Source: an uncultured Nitrospira sp.
GTDB lineage: Bacteria > Nitrospirota > Nitrospiria > Nitrospirales > Nitrospiraceae
Direction of reading: 5' to 3'
Length of the DNA: 64,000 bases
Assembly: GCA_902500745.1 (NCBI GenBank)
Contig: CABVRS010000004.1
Span: forward strand, 1 to 64,000
Part shown: piece after piece, positions 18,496 to 27,248 of the stretch
Position numbering within the stretch: position 1 is the first letter of the stretch
Layout of the letters: each line of letters begins with the position of its first letter
The notes under the pieces: generated by a model
What the model was told of the DNA's origin: nothing
What the model saw: the letters and a program-made list of their open reading frames with translations, nothing else
Databases searched by the model: none
Program-made: the position numbers and the translations under genes

Positions 18496-19854
18496 TTGGC
18501 GGTCGACGGGTCTTTCATGTGGCGATTCTTCTATAATGGCCTTCTCATCCTTGCTGCTCCGGTTGTGATCGGCATCTTGCTAGCCAAACCACGCTGCCGA
18601 CCAGGATTTTTCCAGCGGATGGGCTGGCGAGTACACTCCTCCGATGGGAGGAGATCATCTCAGCCGCTGATCTGGATTCATGCCGTTTCGCTGGGGGAGG
18701 TGGTGGCGGTATCGCCACTCGTGAAGGCGCTCCACACTCGCCATCCGGAGTTTCGCTATATCGTCACGACGGTCACTGAAACCGGACGGGAGGCTGTCGA
18801 GCAGCGCTTATCGGGCATTGCCGAACATCGGTATGCTCCACTTGATTTTTTCTGGGCTGTGACCGGGATGATCCGGGGAGTGCGGCCTACACTCTACATC
18901 TTCGTCGAAACCGAACTGTGGCCCAATCTTCTGTGGTCGTTACGAGACGAAGGCGTGCCGTCCGTGTTGGTGAATGGACGGTTGTCCTCGCGTTCGTTTC
19001 GACGTCAGGACCTTCCCCTGATTCGTTCCTTGTATCGGTCGGTGTTGCAAACGCTGACGCTCTGTTTGATGCAATCTGAGCGTGACAAACAACGTATTGT
19101 CGCGCTGGGAGCTGAACCGGATCGTGTGCACGTCACCGGTAATCTCAAGTTCGATCAGCCTCCACCGGTCGTACGCTCTGATGAGACCCTCCGACGGAGC
19201 TTCGGGCTCCATGAGCATGAACAACTCATTCTCGCTGGCAGTACTCATCCCGGAGAAGAGGAAATGCTGGTTGCGGCCTATGGCCAGATTGCAAAGGCCT
19301 ATCCTTCAACGGTGTTGATGCTGGCGCCTCGCCACATTGAACGAACAGACCGAGTAGAAGCCATGCTTCGAGAGGCCGGGTTCGTGGTACAACGAAAGAG
19401 CGAGATATTGGAGAAACGAACCGGCCCACGCGTGATCATTTTAGATACGCGAGGAGAGTTGGCCCTCGCGTACCGCGAAGCCGTTGTGGCGTTTGTTGGT
19501 GGGACGCTCGTTCCGGTAGGGGGACATAATTTGCTGGAGCCGGCAGTGTGGGGCACCCCAGTGATCTTTGGACCCTATACGGACCATTGTGCTGAAGTGG
19601 CCACGCTGTTGCAGGAGGCTGGTGGAGGGTGCCGTGTGGTGGGAGGTGAAGAGTTGGCCACCGTGTTGGGAGAGTGGCTGGCGCAACCGGACACCCGAGC
19701 TCGAATAGGGCAGGCTGCGAAACGTATGGTGCTGGACAACCAAGGTGCGCTCGCTCTGAGTGTGGAGCTCATAGAATCCTGCCTCTATGCAACTCCAACC
19801 TACTCCGATCGGTATGCGGCGACAGGGCCAAGACCGCTCATGGCCAAACGCTAA
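18496..19854 (+). CDS. waaA: 3-deoxy-D-manno-octulosonic acid transferase WaaA (KdtA)
   Basis: Transfers Kdo from CMP-Kdo to the lipid A precursor, the first core step, at the inner membrane. The family features are an N-terminal membrane anchor (FFYNGLLILAAPVVIGILL), the acceptor motif WIHAVSLGEVVAVSPLV, FVETELWPNLLW near 140, and the GT30 nucleotide-sugar region VGGTLVPVGGHNLLEPAVWG near 335-354. TTG 18496 has an excellent GAGGT seven bases upstream. ATG 18517 would drop seven residues and aligns better with family N-termini; either is possible. About 452 residues, slightly longer than E. coli. It begins 3 bases after the acyltransferase stop and ends 1 base before lpxK. Confidence 0.93.
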   Translation: MAVDGSFMWRFFYNGLLILAAPVVIGILLAKPRCRPGFFQRMGWRVHSSDGRRSSQPLIWIHAVSLGEVVAVSPLVKALHTRHPEFRYIVTTVTETGREAVEQRLSGIAEHRYAPLDFFWAVTGMIRGVRPTLYIFVETELWPNLLWSLRDEGVPSVLVNGRLSSRSFRRQDLPLIRSLYRSVLQTLTLCLMQSERDKQRIVALGAEPDRVHVTGNLKFDQPPPVVRSDETLRRSFGLHEHEQLILAGSTHPGEEEMLVAAYGQIAKAYPSTVLMLAPRHIERTDRVEAMLREAGFVVQRKSEILEKRTGPRVIILDTRGELALAYREAVVAFVGGTLVPVGGHNLLEPAVWGTPVIFGPYTDHCAEVATLLQEAGGGCRVVGGEELATVLGEWLAQPDTRARIGQAAKRMVLDNQGALALSVELIESCLYATPTYSDRYAATGPRPLMAKR

Positions 19855-19855
19855 T

Positions 19856-20947
19856 ATGGCATTGTTGCAACCTGGACAGCCGGTCCGCCATGGACTTCAA
19901 TGGGTTGCTGGGTTATACGGGGTCGTCACTCGTTTGCGACTGTGGTGCTACCGGCAGGGGTGGTGTTCAATAACTCGCTTACCCTGTCGGGTCGTGAGTG
20001 TGGGCAATCTTACAGTCGGGGGAACGGGAAAAACTCCTATCGTCATTCTTCTTGCGCAGTGGTTGTTGGCTAACGGACAGCGAGTGGCGATCTTGAGCCG
20101 AGGGTACAAACGGACGAGCACGGGACGGCATCTTCTCGTGTCCAGCGGGTCAGGACTCCTGGCCGACCCATCGGAAGCGGGAGATGAGCCGTTTCTTATC
20201 GCACAACGGTGTCCTCAAGCCATTGTCGCGGTGGGTGCTGATCGGGTTGCTCTCGGTCAATGGGTCTTGCAACAGCATCCCGTTGATTGCATCGTTCTTG
20301 ACGATGGCTTTCAACATCGGGCGCTTCATCGCGATGTTGATCTGGTATTGCTGGATGCGACCGATGGAGCCGGACTGGATGCGCTGCTTCCGGCGGGGAG
20401 GTTACGGGAGCCGTTGACAGGCCTGGATCGAGCGAGTGCGATCATCATCACTCGAGCCGAGGTTCGTCAGGATGTCGACGCAATTCGGAGCCGATTGCGA
20501 GAGGTTGCTGGTTCGCCCCCGGCTATTGTGGAGGTGGTGTTCAGACCCGCTTCGCTTGTCGCGATTCTCACAAGCGAACAATTACCGGTAGGGTGGGGTC
20601 TGAGGAAAAAAACGTGGTTGGTGAGTGGGATCGGCAATAGCCGATCATTTCGCCGATCCGCGGAGTCTATCGGGGTCGAAATTATGGGCGAATCCTCGTT
20701 TGAAGACCATCATCGCTATACGCACCATGAGATCGAGCAGATTCGGAGTACCATGCAGATCACGGGGAGTGAGTTCGTTCTGACGACGGAAAAAGACGGG
20801 GGAAAACTCATTCCATTTCTGACGCCCAACGATCCTTGGTGGATGCTTCAGCTTGGAGCGGAAGTGGTGCATGGAGAAGAACAGCTGCGCAAGCTGATCA
20901 CTGTGCCGTTATCAGGGGGGAGTCACCAATCGGAGGCCCATGCATAA
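19856..20947 (+). CDS. lpxK: Tetraacyldisaccharide 4'-kinase LpxK
   Basis: Phosphorylates the 4'-position of the lipid A disaccharide to give lipid IVA. The P-loop is visible as VGNLTVGGTGKTP at about 49-61, after an N-terminal membrane-associated helix. Further signatures are LSRGYKR, GDEPFLIA and VDCIVLDDGFQHR (catalytic Asp cluster). The frame is open further upstream into waaA, but ATG 19856 just after the waaA stop gives the normal 363 residues. The last eight bases overlap the waaF-gmhB fusion. Confidence 0.95.
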   Translation: MALLQPGQPVRHGLQWVAGLYGVVTRLRLWCYRQGWCSITRLPCRVVSVGNLTVGGTGKTPIVILLAQWLLANGQRVAILSRGYKRTSTGRHLLVSSGSGLLADPSEAGDEPFLIAQRCPQAIVAVGADRVALGQWVLQQHPVDCIVLDDGFQHRALHRDVDLVLLDATDGAGLDALLPAGRLREPLTGLDRASAIIITRAEVRQDVDAIRSRLREVAGSPPAIVEVVFRPASLVAILTSEQLPVGWGLRKKTWLVSGIGNSRSFRRSAESIGVEIMGESSFEDHHRYTHHEIEQIRSTMQITGSEFVLTTEKDGGKLIPFLTPNDPWWMLQLGAEVVHGEEQLRKLITVPLSGGSHQSEAHA

Positions 20948-22694
20948 GGCTCTCCCGCGAAAAATCCTTGTACGGGCGCCGAATTGGATCGGCGATGCTG
21001 TCATGTGCGAGCCGGCACTTCGCGGGCTTCGATCGCTGTTTCCTGCGGCAGAGTTGACGCTGCTTGCCAAGCCCACCATCACGGAATTGTTCACTGCGTA
21101 CTCAGGCCTAGATCGGGTGCTGGTCTACGATGACAAGGTCACGCACGCCGGGATTGCAGGAAAATGGTCGCTCGCAGGATCGTTGCGACGGCAGAGCTTC
21201 GATTTGGCCGTCTTGTTTCAGAACGCCTTCGAAGCCGCATTTGTCGCATGGCTTGCCGGTATTCCACGTCGATATGGCTATGCTACCGATGGGCGAGTCC
21301 TTTTTCTTACTGAGCCTGTCGCGATTCCTCGTCGTGATAGGCCGGTGCATCAAGTTGAGTACTATTGGAACATGTTGAAACCGCTCGGGTTGTCCGGAGA
21401 ACCTCCCTCACCGACACTCCACGTTTCATCCGATGAAGACCGCATGGCCGATGCGAAATTCGTATCAGCCGGTATTGACTCGTCGGACCTCATTATCGGC
21501 GTCAATCCCGGCTCGACATACGGCGGGGCCAAGCGATGGTTGCCCGAGCGATTTGCCGATGTCGCACGCCAATTAACTGAACGTATGGAGAAGGACGACC
21601 GCGCACATGTGGCCGTGGTTCTTCTTGGAGCAAAGGGAGAAGAGTCTCTCGGGAAGGACATTGCATCTCGGATCGACCGTCGATCACTTGTCCTATCCGG
21701 AGCCACGAGCATTCGTGAACTCATGGCGGTGGTCAAGCGTTGTCGGTTGCTTATTACGAACGATACAGGTCCGATGCATATTGCTGCCGCCTTCGGTGTT
21801 CCAATTGTTGCGGTCTTCGGCCCAACAGACTCGCGTACCACGGCTCCTTATCGGCAAGAACGATCGGTGGTACGAGAGGTTGTCGATTGTGCGCCCTGTC
21901 TTCTCCGAGAATGCCCGATCGACCACCGGTGTATGACTCGGGTTTCAGTCGATCGAGTGTATGGTGCAGCCATGAACCAGATACGTGCGGACACGCTCAC
22001 AGGAAACAAGCTGGCCGGTGACACGCTGATGAGTCAAGAGGCGGCTCCCTCCGCGCCGAATCTATCAGCTTGTCACTCTGCGAACGTGTCGGCCGTCCTT
22101 GTCGGCTACACCATCTTTCTTGATCGCGATGGGACCCTGAACGCAGATCCCGGTTATATCAAATCTCCTGATCAGCTCGAGTTATTTCCAGGGGTTCCGG
22201 AGGCTCTGGCAAGGTTAAAGCAGGCTGGTGCCCGATTAATCCTCGTGACGAATCAATCCGGGGTGGCTCGGGGATTGCTGTCGCACGACGACCTTGCAGC
22301 AGTTCACGCCAAACTGAAGCATATCCTTGATGACGCAGGCGCATCACTGGATGCCATCTATTTCTGTCCTCATCATCCTGACGAAGGGTGTGGCTGCCGA
22401 AAGCCGAATCCAGGGATGATAGACCAAGCGGTACGTGAACAACGCGTGGATCTTGAGCGCGCCTATCTCATCGGCGATCATGTTCGAGATATCGAGCTTG
22501 CGAAACGGATCGGAGTACGGAGCGTGTTAGTGACGACCGGAGTGGTTTGTCCGCAAGAGAGTGAAAGGCTGAAGGCGACGGCGCTGGCTCCAGATTGGAT
22601 CGCACCCTCGATGACGGCGGCAGCGGACTGGCTCTTGTGCGATGCAGGTCGGTCGCCGGTCCAAATGAACGACGGGCGAGTGATGCATCGATGA
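20940..22694 (+). CDS. waaF-gmhB: Heptosyltransferase II fused to heptose-bisphosphate phosphatase (WaaF-GmhB)
   Basis: Two enzymes in one 584-residue chain. Residues 1 to about 345 are a GT9 ADP-heptose:LPS heptosyltransferase (VRAPNWIGDAVMCEPALRG at 11-29; NDTGPMHIAAAFGVPIVAVF at 274-293). A low-complexity linker (about 346-385) leads to a HAD phosphatase of the GmhB type: DRDGT at 395-399 with Asp395/Asp397, TNQS at 437-440, a zinc loop with Cys476, His478, Cys484 and Cys486, and GDHVRD at 512-517. GmhB removes the 7-phosphate from heptose 1,7-bisphosphate, upstream of the ADP-heptose used by WaaF. No stop or frameshift separates them. It overlaps lpxK by 8 bases. The other heptose genes (gmhA, hldE, hldD) are not in the window. 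Confidence 0.93.
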   Translation: MHKALPRKILVRAPNWIGDAVMCEPALRGLRSLFPAAELTLLAKPTITELFTAYSGLDRVLVYDDKVTHAGIAGKWSLAGSLRRQSFDLAVLFQNAFEAAFVAWLAGIPRRYGYATDGRVLFLTEPVAIPRRDRPVHQVEYYWNMLKPLGLSGEPPSPTLHVSSDEDRMADAKFVSAGIDSSDLIIGVNPGSTYGGAKRWLPERFADVARQLTERMEKDDRAHVAVVLLGAKGEESLGKDIASRIDRRSLVLSGATSIRELMAVVKRCRLLITNDTGPMHIAAAFGVPIVAVFGPTDSRTTAPYRQERSVVREVVDCAPCLLRECPIDHRCMTRVSVDRVYGAAMNQIRADTLTGNKLAGDTLMSQEAAPSAPNLSACHSANVSAVLVGYTIFLDRDGTLNADPGYIKSPDQLELFPGVPEALARLKQAGARLILVTNQSGVARGLLSHDDLAAVHAKLKHILDDAGASLDAIYFCPHHPDEGCGCRKPNPGMIDQAVREQRVDLERAYLIGDHVRDIELAKRIGVRSVLVTTGVVCPQESERLKATALAPDWIAPSMTAAADWLLCDAGRSPVQMNDGRVMHR

Positions 22695-22829
22695 GTTATG
22701 TGCGTGGGGTTAAGGGGCTGGTCATGGTTGTAAGGTGTTGATGGATTAGATCATGAGCGGCGGCCGCTTTGATGGAGATCCAATGAATAAGCGAGACGAT
22801 GATATTTCTTAGGTGCGAGGAAACGGGCG

Positions 22830-23825
22830 ATGAGCCAACAGGTCAGTTCGTGTTCGATCCCATGTAACCTCTGCGGTGGGAAAGAGGTTGCGATTCTGTC
22901 GAACAGAAGTCGAAGCGGGAAGCCCTTGCAGACCGTCATTTGCCGTGCCTGTGGACTCGTATGGTCGGATCCTCGGCCGTACGAAGCCAGGCAGTTTTAC
23001 GAGGAAGAATATCGCCTAGCGTATAAACAGACCTACAGCCCGAGACCGAAGCATGTGCTGCGTGCCGGCAAGGTCGCGCTGTCACGATTCGAGAAAATTG
23101 CGCAGCTACTGTCGTGTCGCAAAACAGTGCTCGATGTCGGAACCGGCGGAGGAGAGTTTGCCTACCTGCTTCAAGCGTTAGGACATTCTGTTAGCGGGGT
23201 CGAGCCGAATAGAGGCTATGCCGATCATTCGATACGAAACTATGGTCTGAACGTTCAGGTCGGATTCGTACAAGATGCAGCATTTCAACCTGAATCATTC
23301 GATGTGGTGACGATTTGGCACGTGCTTGAGCACACTGAAGACCCAGGTCATGTCTTGGCGTTGTTGCGGTCATGGCTGAAAGTGGATGGGATGCTTGTCG
23401 TGGAGGTTCCTAATGTTGAATCAACCTGCCAGTCCCCGAAGAACACATTTCATGAGGCGCATCTCTACAATTTTAACGTAGTGTCATTGCGCAGGTTGGC
23501 GAAAAAGCACGGGATGCATGAAGCCTGGCATTTGATCTCGCGTGACGGAGGCAACATCACGATGTTTTTCACGCCCAGTCAGCCTCCACTCGAAGGACCA
23601 TGCGAAACGGTGATCCCAGGGAACTACGAGTGGGTGTCTAGGATTGTGCGTGGACACAGCAACGTGCGCCGCCATCTGACGCCGCTGCCTTATCTGAGGG
23701 CGTGGCAACGTCTCCACCGGTCATTGATGGAACGGCGGGAAACAGCAGGTGCAACAAGCGGTAAGGCCCTCCTTGACCAGCTCTATGCCCCTCAGCTGAG
23801 GAGTTGTTCTGTGAGTCAGACCTGA
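22830..23825 (+). CDS. Class I SAM-dependent methyltransferase with N-terminal zinc-binding motif
   Basis: Predicted methyltransferase of 331 residues. An N-terminal zinc-ribbon-like region has CNLCGG near 12-17 and CRACGLVWSDPRP near 38-50, common in sugar- or glycolipid-modifying methyltransferases. The SAM motif I is VLDVGTGGGEFAYLL near 90-104, and IWHVLEHTEDPG near 150 is the post-motif II region of Methyltransf_11/23 proteins. GAGGAAA precedes ATG 22830. It stands alone between two heptosyltransferase genes, so an LPS-core substrate is plausible but unproven. A 135-base gap separates it from the fusion gene. Confidence 0.85.
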   Translation: MSQQVSSCSIPCNLCGGKEVAILSNRSRSGKPLQTVICRACGLVWSDPRPYEARQFYEEEYRLAYKQTYSPRPKHVLRAGKVALSRFEKIAQLLSCRKTVLDVGTGGGEFAYLLQALGHSVSGVEPNRGYADHSIRNYGLNVQVGFVQDAAFQPESFDVVTIWHVLEHTEDPGHVLALLRSWLKVDGMLVVEVPNVESTCQSPKNTFHEAHLYNFNVVSLRRLAKKHGMHEAWHLISRDGGNITMFFTPSQPPLEGPCETVIPGNYEWVSRIVRGHSNVRRHLTPLPYLRAWQRLHRSLMERRETAGATSGKALLDQLYAPQLRSCSVSQT

Positions 23826-23889
23826 GCCGACTCCGTATTGGGAGGAATATGCAGGTGGATGCTTTGAGTGTTGAGCTGCTCTTCAATGG

Positions 23890-24987
23890 ATGGGTTCGGT
23901 GGAAGGTCCTGCGGTGTCATCTGTAACTCCGATCAATGATGGCTCCTCTTCAGTGCCACACTACACGCGTATTCTCCTGATCAAACCCAGTTCGCTTGGA
24001 GATATCATTCATACGCTTCCGGTCGTGTCGGCGATCAAAGCGCAATGGCCAGAATCGCATATCACCTGGCTGGTCAAGCGTCAATGGGCCGAGGTTGTTG
24101 AGCGGGTCGAAGGTATCGATCGTGTGTGGGCGGTTGACCCGACGGTGAGGAGTTGGGTCACGCAAGGTTTGGCACTGCGAGCGGAACGATTTGATCTTGC
24201 TCTAGACCTTCAAGGACTGTTTCGCAGTGCCATGCTCGCTCGTGTGAGCGCGGCGCCGATGCGAATCGGGTTTGCCAATGGACGCGAGGGGAGTCCATGG
24301 TTCTATACGCATCGGGTGTCAGTTCCCGATTCGGATCTCCATGCGGTAGACCGATATCTTCTGCTTGCGGCGGCATTGGGTATCGCGCTCCCTAGAGATC
24401 CACGGTTTGTGTTCAGGATGCTGGATGAAGATCTGACGGCTGTTCGAGGGGTATTTCAACATCATGGCTACTCCATCGATAACCCTTGGGTCGCCATGAA
24501 TGTTGGGGCACGGTGGTTGACAAAACGGTGGCCCCTCACGTCTTTTGCTGCAGTGGCAGATCAGCTGTCGGAGTCCCATCGTGCTCCGGTCGTCATCATA
24601 GGAAGCGCAGAGGACCGGCTTTATGCGAATAAACTTCAATCTCTGCTGACGCGTCCCTGTGTGAATGTGAGCGGAGAGGTCCCTTTGAAATGCCTGCCGG
24701 CACTGCTTTCAAAAGCGACGGTCATGATCACCAATGATTCCGGACCCATGCACATCGCCGCAGCCTGTGGGGTTCCGGTGGTTGCGATGTTTGGGCCGAC
24801 CAGCGCGACTCGGACAGGTCCGTATGGGGCCGGACATCATGTCCTCACTGGGCAGGTTTCCTGTAGCCCATGTTTCAGTCGGGTCTGCCGGCATAACCCT
24901 GAGATGGAATGCCTCATGCGTATTACTCCTACTCATGTAGTGGATGTAGTGCGGCCACTGTTGGCAGCACAGGCACCATGTCGATGA
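23890..24987 (+). CDS. waaC: LPS heptosyltransferase I (WaaC-like, GT9)
   Basis: GT9 enzyme expected to add the first heptose to Kdo2-lipid A. The IKPSSLGDIIHTLPVV stretch near 31-46 is the WaaC-type N-terminus, distinct from the WaaF-type PNWIGD motif in the fusion gene upstream. LDLQGLFRSAMLA and the C-terminal NDSGPMHIAAACGVPVVAMF confirm the family. 365 residues, including about 25 extra at the start that are poorly conserved and might be removed by a later start. A four-Cys patch near the C-terminus (CSPCFSRVC) is usual for the family. The stop overlaps the next GT9 gene. Confidence 0.88.
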   Translation: MGSVEGPAVSSVTPINDGSSSVPHYTRILLIKPSSLGDIIHTLPVVSAIKAQWPESHITWLVKRQWAEVVERVEGIDRVWAVDPTVRSWVTQGLALRAERFDLALDLQGLFRSAMLARVSAAPMRIGFANGREGSPWFYTHRVSVPDSDLHAVDRYLLLAAALGIALPRDPRFVFRMLDEDLTAVRGVFQHHGYSIDNPWVAMNVGARWLTKRWPLTSFAAVADQLSESHRAPVVIIGSAEDRLYANKLQSLLTRPCVNVSGEVPLKCLPALLSKATVMITNDSGPMHIAAACGVPVVAMFGPTSATRTGPYGAGHHVLTGQVSCSPCFSRVCRHNPEMECLMRITPTHVVDVVRPLLAAQAPCR

Positions 24988-26000
24988 ATGTCTTAATCGT
25001 TCGTCCCGACGGCATCGGCGATGTGCTCTTGTCTCTCCCGGTCGCGACGCAACTGAGAAACGTTCTGCCGAATGTCACGATAGGGTTTCTCACCAGTCCG
25101 ACGGTAGCGCCTCTGCTTGAGCGCCATCCCGATGTGGACTATGTCCGCACCATTCGGTTCACCGATCCCTTGAACGAATTACGTCGTGCGTTTTCGCAGG
25201 GAGTGGAGGCGGCGATCTTCCTGAAACCATTTCGGCGTCTGATGTGGGCGGCCTGGTTGGCTCGAGTGCCAATTCGTGTGGCCACAGGGTATCGATGGTA
25301 TAGCCTCCTGGCTAATCGGCGTGTGTACGAACATCGGAGTGAGTTTTCCAGGCATGAATCTGAGTACAACACAGAGATGATCCGAGCTCTCGGATTGACT
25401 CCTCAAAGAGTCACGCGTCCCACATTGGTCCTGACGGATGAGGAGCGAGGCGCCGCAGAGTCAAGTTGGGCACACTTGCCGAGCCCCCGAGTCGTGATAC
25501 ATCCAGGGGGTCTTTCCGCACGTCGCTGGCGGCCGGAACACTATCGGGATGTAGTCATTGAATTGGCACGAATTGGCTACGGGGTGGTGTTGACTGGTAG
25601 CCAACTGGAACAGAGCCAATTCGATCAGGATGTGTTCTCTCCTGCATCAATTCCAGCGGGGATTCGAAACCAGATGGGCAAACTTTCACTTCGTGAACTT
25701 ATGGCTGTCATTGCCACTGCTCAGGTGGTGGTATCTGGCGCCACAGGGCCCGCGCACATCGCAGCAGCCCTCAATGTACCCACCGTCAGCCTCTTTGATC
25801 CTCGACGGAATAATTTACCGGTCAGATGGAAACCGTTGGGGACGGGATTCTTGCTTCGGCCAGATGTTCCGACCTGTGGGAAATGTATTGGGGAGGTATG
25901 CCCGTACTGGGATTGTCTTGATCGGATTACCAGAGACAAGGTGGTGGCCGTTATCGATCAGGCCATAAAGGCTTCCTCACTCACCATTCTCCACATTTAA
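24978..26000 (+). CDS. GT9 family glycosyltransferase (heptosyltransferase-like)
   Basis: Third heptosyltransferase-type gene in the core cluster, 340 residues. It has VLIVRPDGIGDVLLSLPVA near the start and GATGPAHIAAALNVPTVSLF in the C-terminal nucleotide-sugar domain, followed by CGKCIGEVCPYWDC. The frame opens 23 codons earlier, but the start fits ATG 24978 (or ATG 24984, which overlaps the waaC stop as ATGA). It probably adds a further heptose or related sugar to the inner core; acceptor unknown. The gene is the last before a 107-base gap that leads into the polysaccharide island. Confidence 0.85.
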   Translation: MSMNVLIVRPDGIGDVLLSLPVATQLRNVLPNVTIGFLTSPTVAPLLERHPDVDYVRTIRFTDPLNELRRAFSQGVEAAIFLKPFRRLMWAAWLARVPIRVATGYRWYSLLANRRVYEHRSEFSRHESEYNTEMIRALGLTPQRVTRPTLVLTDEERGAAESSWAHLPSPRVVIHPGGLSARRWRPEHYRDVVIELARIGYGVVLTGSQLEQSQFDQDVFSPASIPAGIRNQMGKLSLRELMAVIATAQVVVSGATGPAHIAAALNVPTVSLFDPRRNNLPVRWKPLGTGFLLRPDVPTCGKCIGEVCPYWDCLDRITRDKVVAVIDQAIKASSLTILHI

Positions 26001-26047
26001 GAAGGATAGCTAATAAAAATAAATTCAGGCCGTATCAGTTTTCGAGC

Positions 26048-26077
26048 TTGACTCCACTTCCTTTCTGTGTTCATATT
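26048..26077 (+). promoter_or_regulatory. Possible sigma70 promoter for the island's first regulator
   Basis: TTGACT at 26048-26053 (5 of 6 to -35), an 18-base spacer and CATATT at 26072-26077 (4 of 6 to -10). It lies about 30 bases before ATG 26108. Moderate match only. Confidence 0.35.
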
Positions 26078-26107
26078 CTGAACGAAAGAGAGATTGGCCA
26101 TAACTGT

Positions 26108-26695
26108 ATGAATCTTCAGGGCCAACGCGACCTTCTTTTACTTACCGAGGTAGAGCGAGATGGGGCCGTTACCCAACGATCTCTCGCGACAAAACTCGGA
26201 GTTGCGCTCGGTCTGACCAATCTCTACCTCAAGCGTCTTGCTCGAAAAGGGTACATTAAAATCACCACCATCCCTTCGCAGCGGATTCGATATTTGCTGA
26301 CGCCACAAGGGTTTACCGAAAAATCACGGCTCACGTATCTCTATATGCAGTACTCTCTCTCTCACTACCGAGACATGCGGGCGCGGCTTCGGGAAACGCT
26401 TTCTCTGGCGACACAAACCGGGATGAAACGAGTGGTGATTTATGGAACTGGAGAGTTAGCGGAGATGGCCTATCTCTCACTTCGGGAAATGCATTTGACG
26501 TTGGTCGGGTTCGTTGGTGATGGTCAACAGGAGTCGTTTTTATCCTATCCCGTATGGCAGCCAGAGGTCTTTGCCAAGTGGGAGTTTGATGCGGTGCTGT
26601 TGGCGGATATCGAACAGGCTTCGCAGCATCGAGAAGTACTGAGGCGCCAGCAGGTTCCTGACGCCAAAGTGCTCGTGCTAGGTCCGTCGGTCTAA
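26108..26695 (+). CDS. EPS-associated winged-helix (MarR-type) regulator with Rossmann-like C-terminus
   Basis: Predicted DNA-binding regulator of surface polysaccharide genes, 195 residues from ATG 26108 (a TTG at 26048 would add 20 residues that match nothing). Residues 8-75 form the winged helix seen in EPS-associated MarR-type regulators (VTQRSLATKLGVALG, then LYLKRLARKGYIKI and a wing). Residues 106-195 are a separate nucleotide-binding-like fold: RVVIYGTGELAEMAYLSL with a GxGxxA loop and LVGFVGDG, as in the N-terminal domain of PglD-type proteins. The second domain may sense a nucleotide-sugar or similar ligand. Its position at the head of the island supports local control. Confidence 0.75.
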   Translation: MNLQGQRDLLLLTEVERDGAVTQRSLATKLGVALGLTNLYLKRLARKGYIKITTIPSQRIRYLLTPQGFTEKSRLTYLYMQYSLSHYRDMRARLRETLSLATQTGMKRVVIYGTGELAEMAYLSLREMHLTLVGFVGDGQQESFLSYPVWQPEVFAKWEFDAVLLADIEQASQHREVLRRQQVPDAKVLVLGPSV

Positions 26696-26760
26696 GTGCT
26701 TGAAAAATAGCAGTGCTTTTTGTCTTCTGTAAGTGAGAGGGCGAAGCTGTGTCTGAAACG

Positions 26761-26846
26761 GTCTGTCTGGTTGAGAGAGGTCTATCTTGTCTATCTGGTA
26801 ACAGACGGACCAGATCGACGAGATAGACCAAATAGACCAGACGGAC
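26761..26846 (+). repeat. Long imperfect inverted repeat upstream of the four-helix-bundle gene
   Basis: Three nested arm pairs: 26761-26771 with 26836-26846 (10 of 11), GGTCTATCT at 26779-26787 with AGATAGACC at 26821-26829 (perfect), and ATCTGGT at 26793-26799 with ACCAGAT at 26809-26815 (perfect), with a 9-base apical loop. The RNA would fold into a long hairpin directly before the gene. The exact reverse complement of the outer left arm also occurs past the gene, at 27253-27263. Confidence 0.7.
26819..26830 (+). repeat. Direct repeat, left copy (flanks four-helix-bundle gene)
   Basis: CGAGATAGACCA occurs here and again at 27236-27247, bracketing the four-helix-bundle gene. In both places it is followed by a related GACCAGAC-rich stretch. 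Confidence 0.65.
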
Positions 26847-26853
26847 CACTATC

Positions 26854-27243
26854 ATGAAATTCACGCGTTTTGAAGATCTCGATTGCTGGAACGAAGCTCG
26901 GAAACTCACGCGGCAGATCTATGAAGCGATAAGTCGAAATCCGATCTGGCAACGTGATGTCAGACTGTGTGGGCAGATACAATCGGCATCTGTATCAGTG
27001 ATGTCGAATATCGCCGAAGGATTCGTCCGACATTCTGACAAGGAATTCGTGCAATTTCTGTTCATTGCTATGTCTTCCGCAGCGGAAGTCCAGAGTCATC
27101 TTTATGTCGCGATTGACCAAAAGTATCTTTCCCAAGAGAGCTTCGATGAGATTTATGCACAAGCGGAGAAGACCGGTAAGATCATCTCCGGACTCATCAA
27201 ATACCTCCGAACCAAGACGAAACAGACCGGACAAACGAGATAG
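26854..27243 (+). CDS. Four-helix bundle protein (23S rRNA intervening-sequence family)
   Basis: Small four-helix bundle protein of 129 residues, of the S23/TIGR02436 family first found in intervening sequences of spirochaete 23S rRNA and now seen scattered across bacterial chromosomes. Hallmarks are FEDLDCWNEARKLTRQIYE at the start, QIQSASVSVMSNIAEGFVR in the middle (the SIxxNIAEG core) and EVQSHLYVA. The molecular function is unknown. The gene is bracketed by repeats and its stop codon lies inside the right-hand copy, so it looks like an inserted cassette between the regulator and the antiterminator. Reading in the same direction and only 5 bases from upxY, it could still be co-transcribed. 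Confidence 0.9.
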   Translation: MKFTRFEDLDCWNEARKLTRQIYEAISRNPIWQRDVRLCGQIQSASVSVMSNIAEGFVRHSDKEFVQFLFIAMSSAAEVQSHLYVAIDQKYLSQESFDEIYAQAEKTGKIISGLIKYLRTKTKQTGQTR

Positions 27244-27247
27244 ACCA
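27236..27247 (+). repeat. Direct repeat, right copy (flanks four-helix-bundle gene)
   Basis: Second copy of CGAGATAGACCA. It spans the stop codon of the four-helix-bundle gene, and the related bases that follow encode the first residues of the antiterminator (MDQTDN). Confidence 0.65.
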
Positions 27248-27248
27248 G

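Noticed and set aside
22752-22764. Near-palindrome AGCGGCGGCCGCT
   Set aside because: One-base loop and no further context; likely chance.
26703-26721. A-run, AGCA-G-TGCT and T-run considered as an intrinsic terminator
   Set aside because: The loop would be one base; stem too weak and A-U rich to call.
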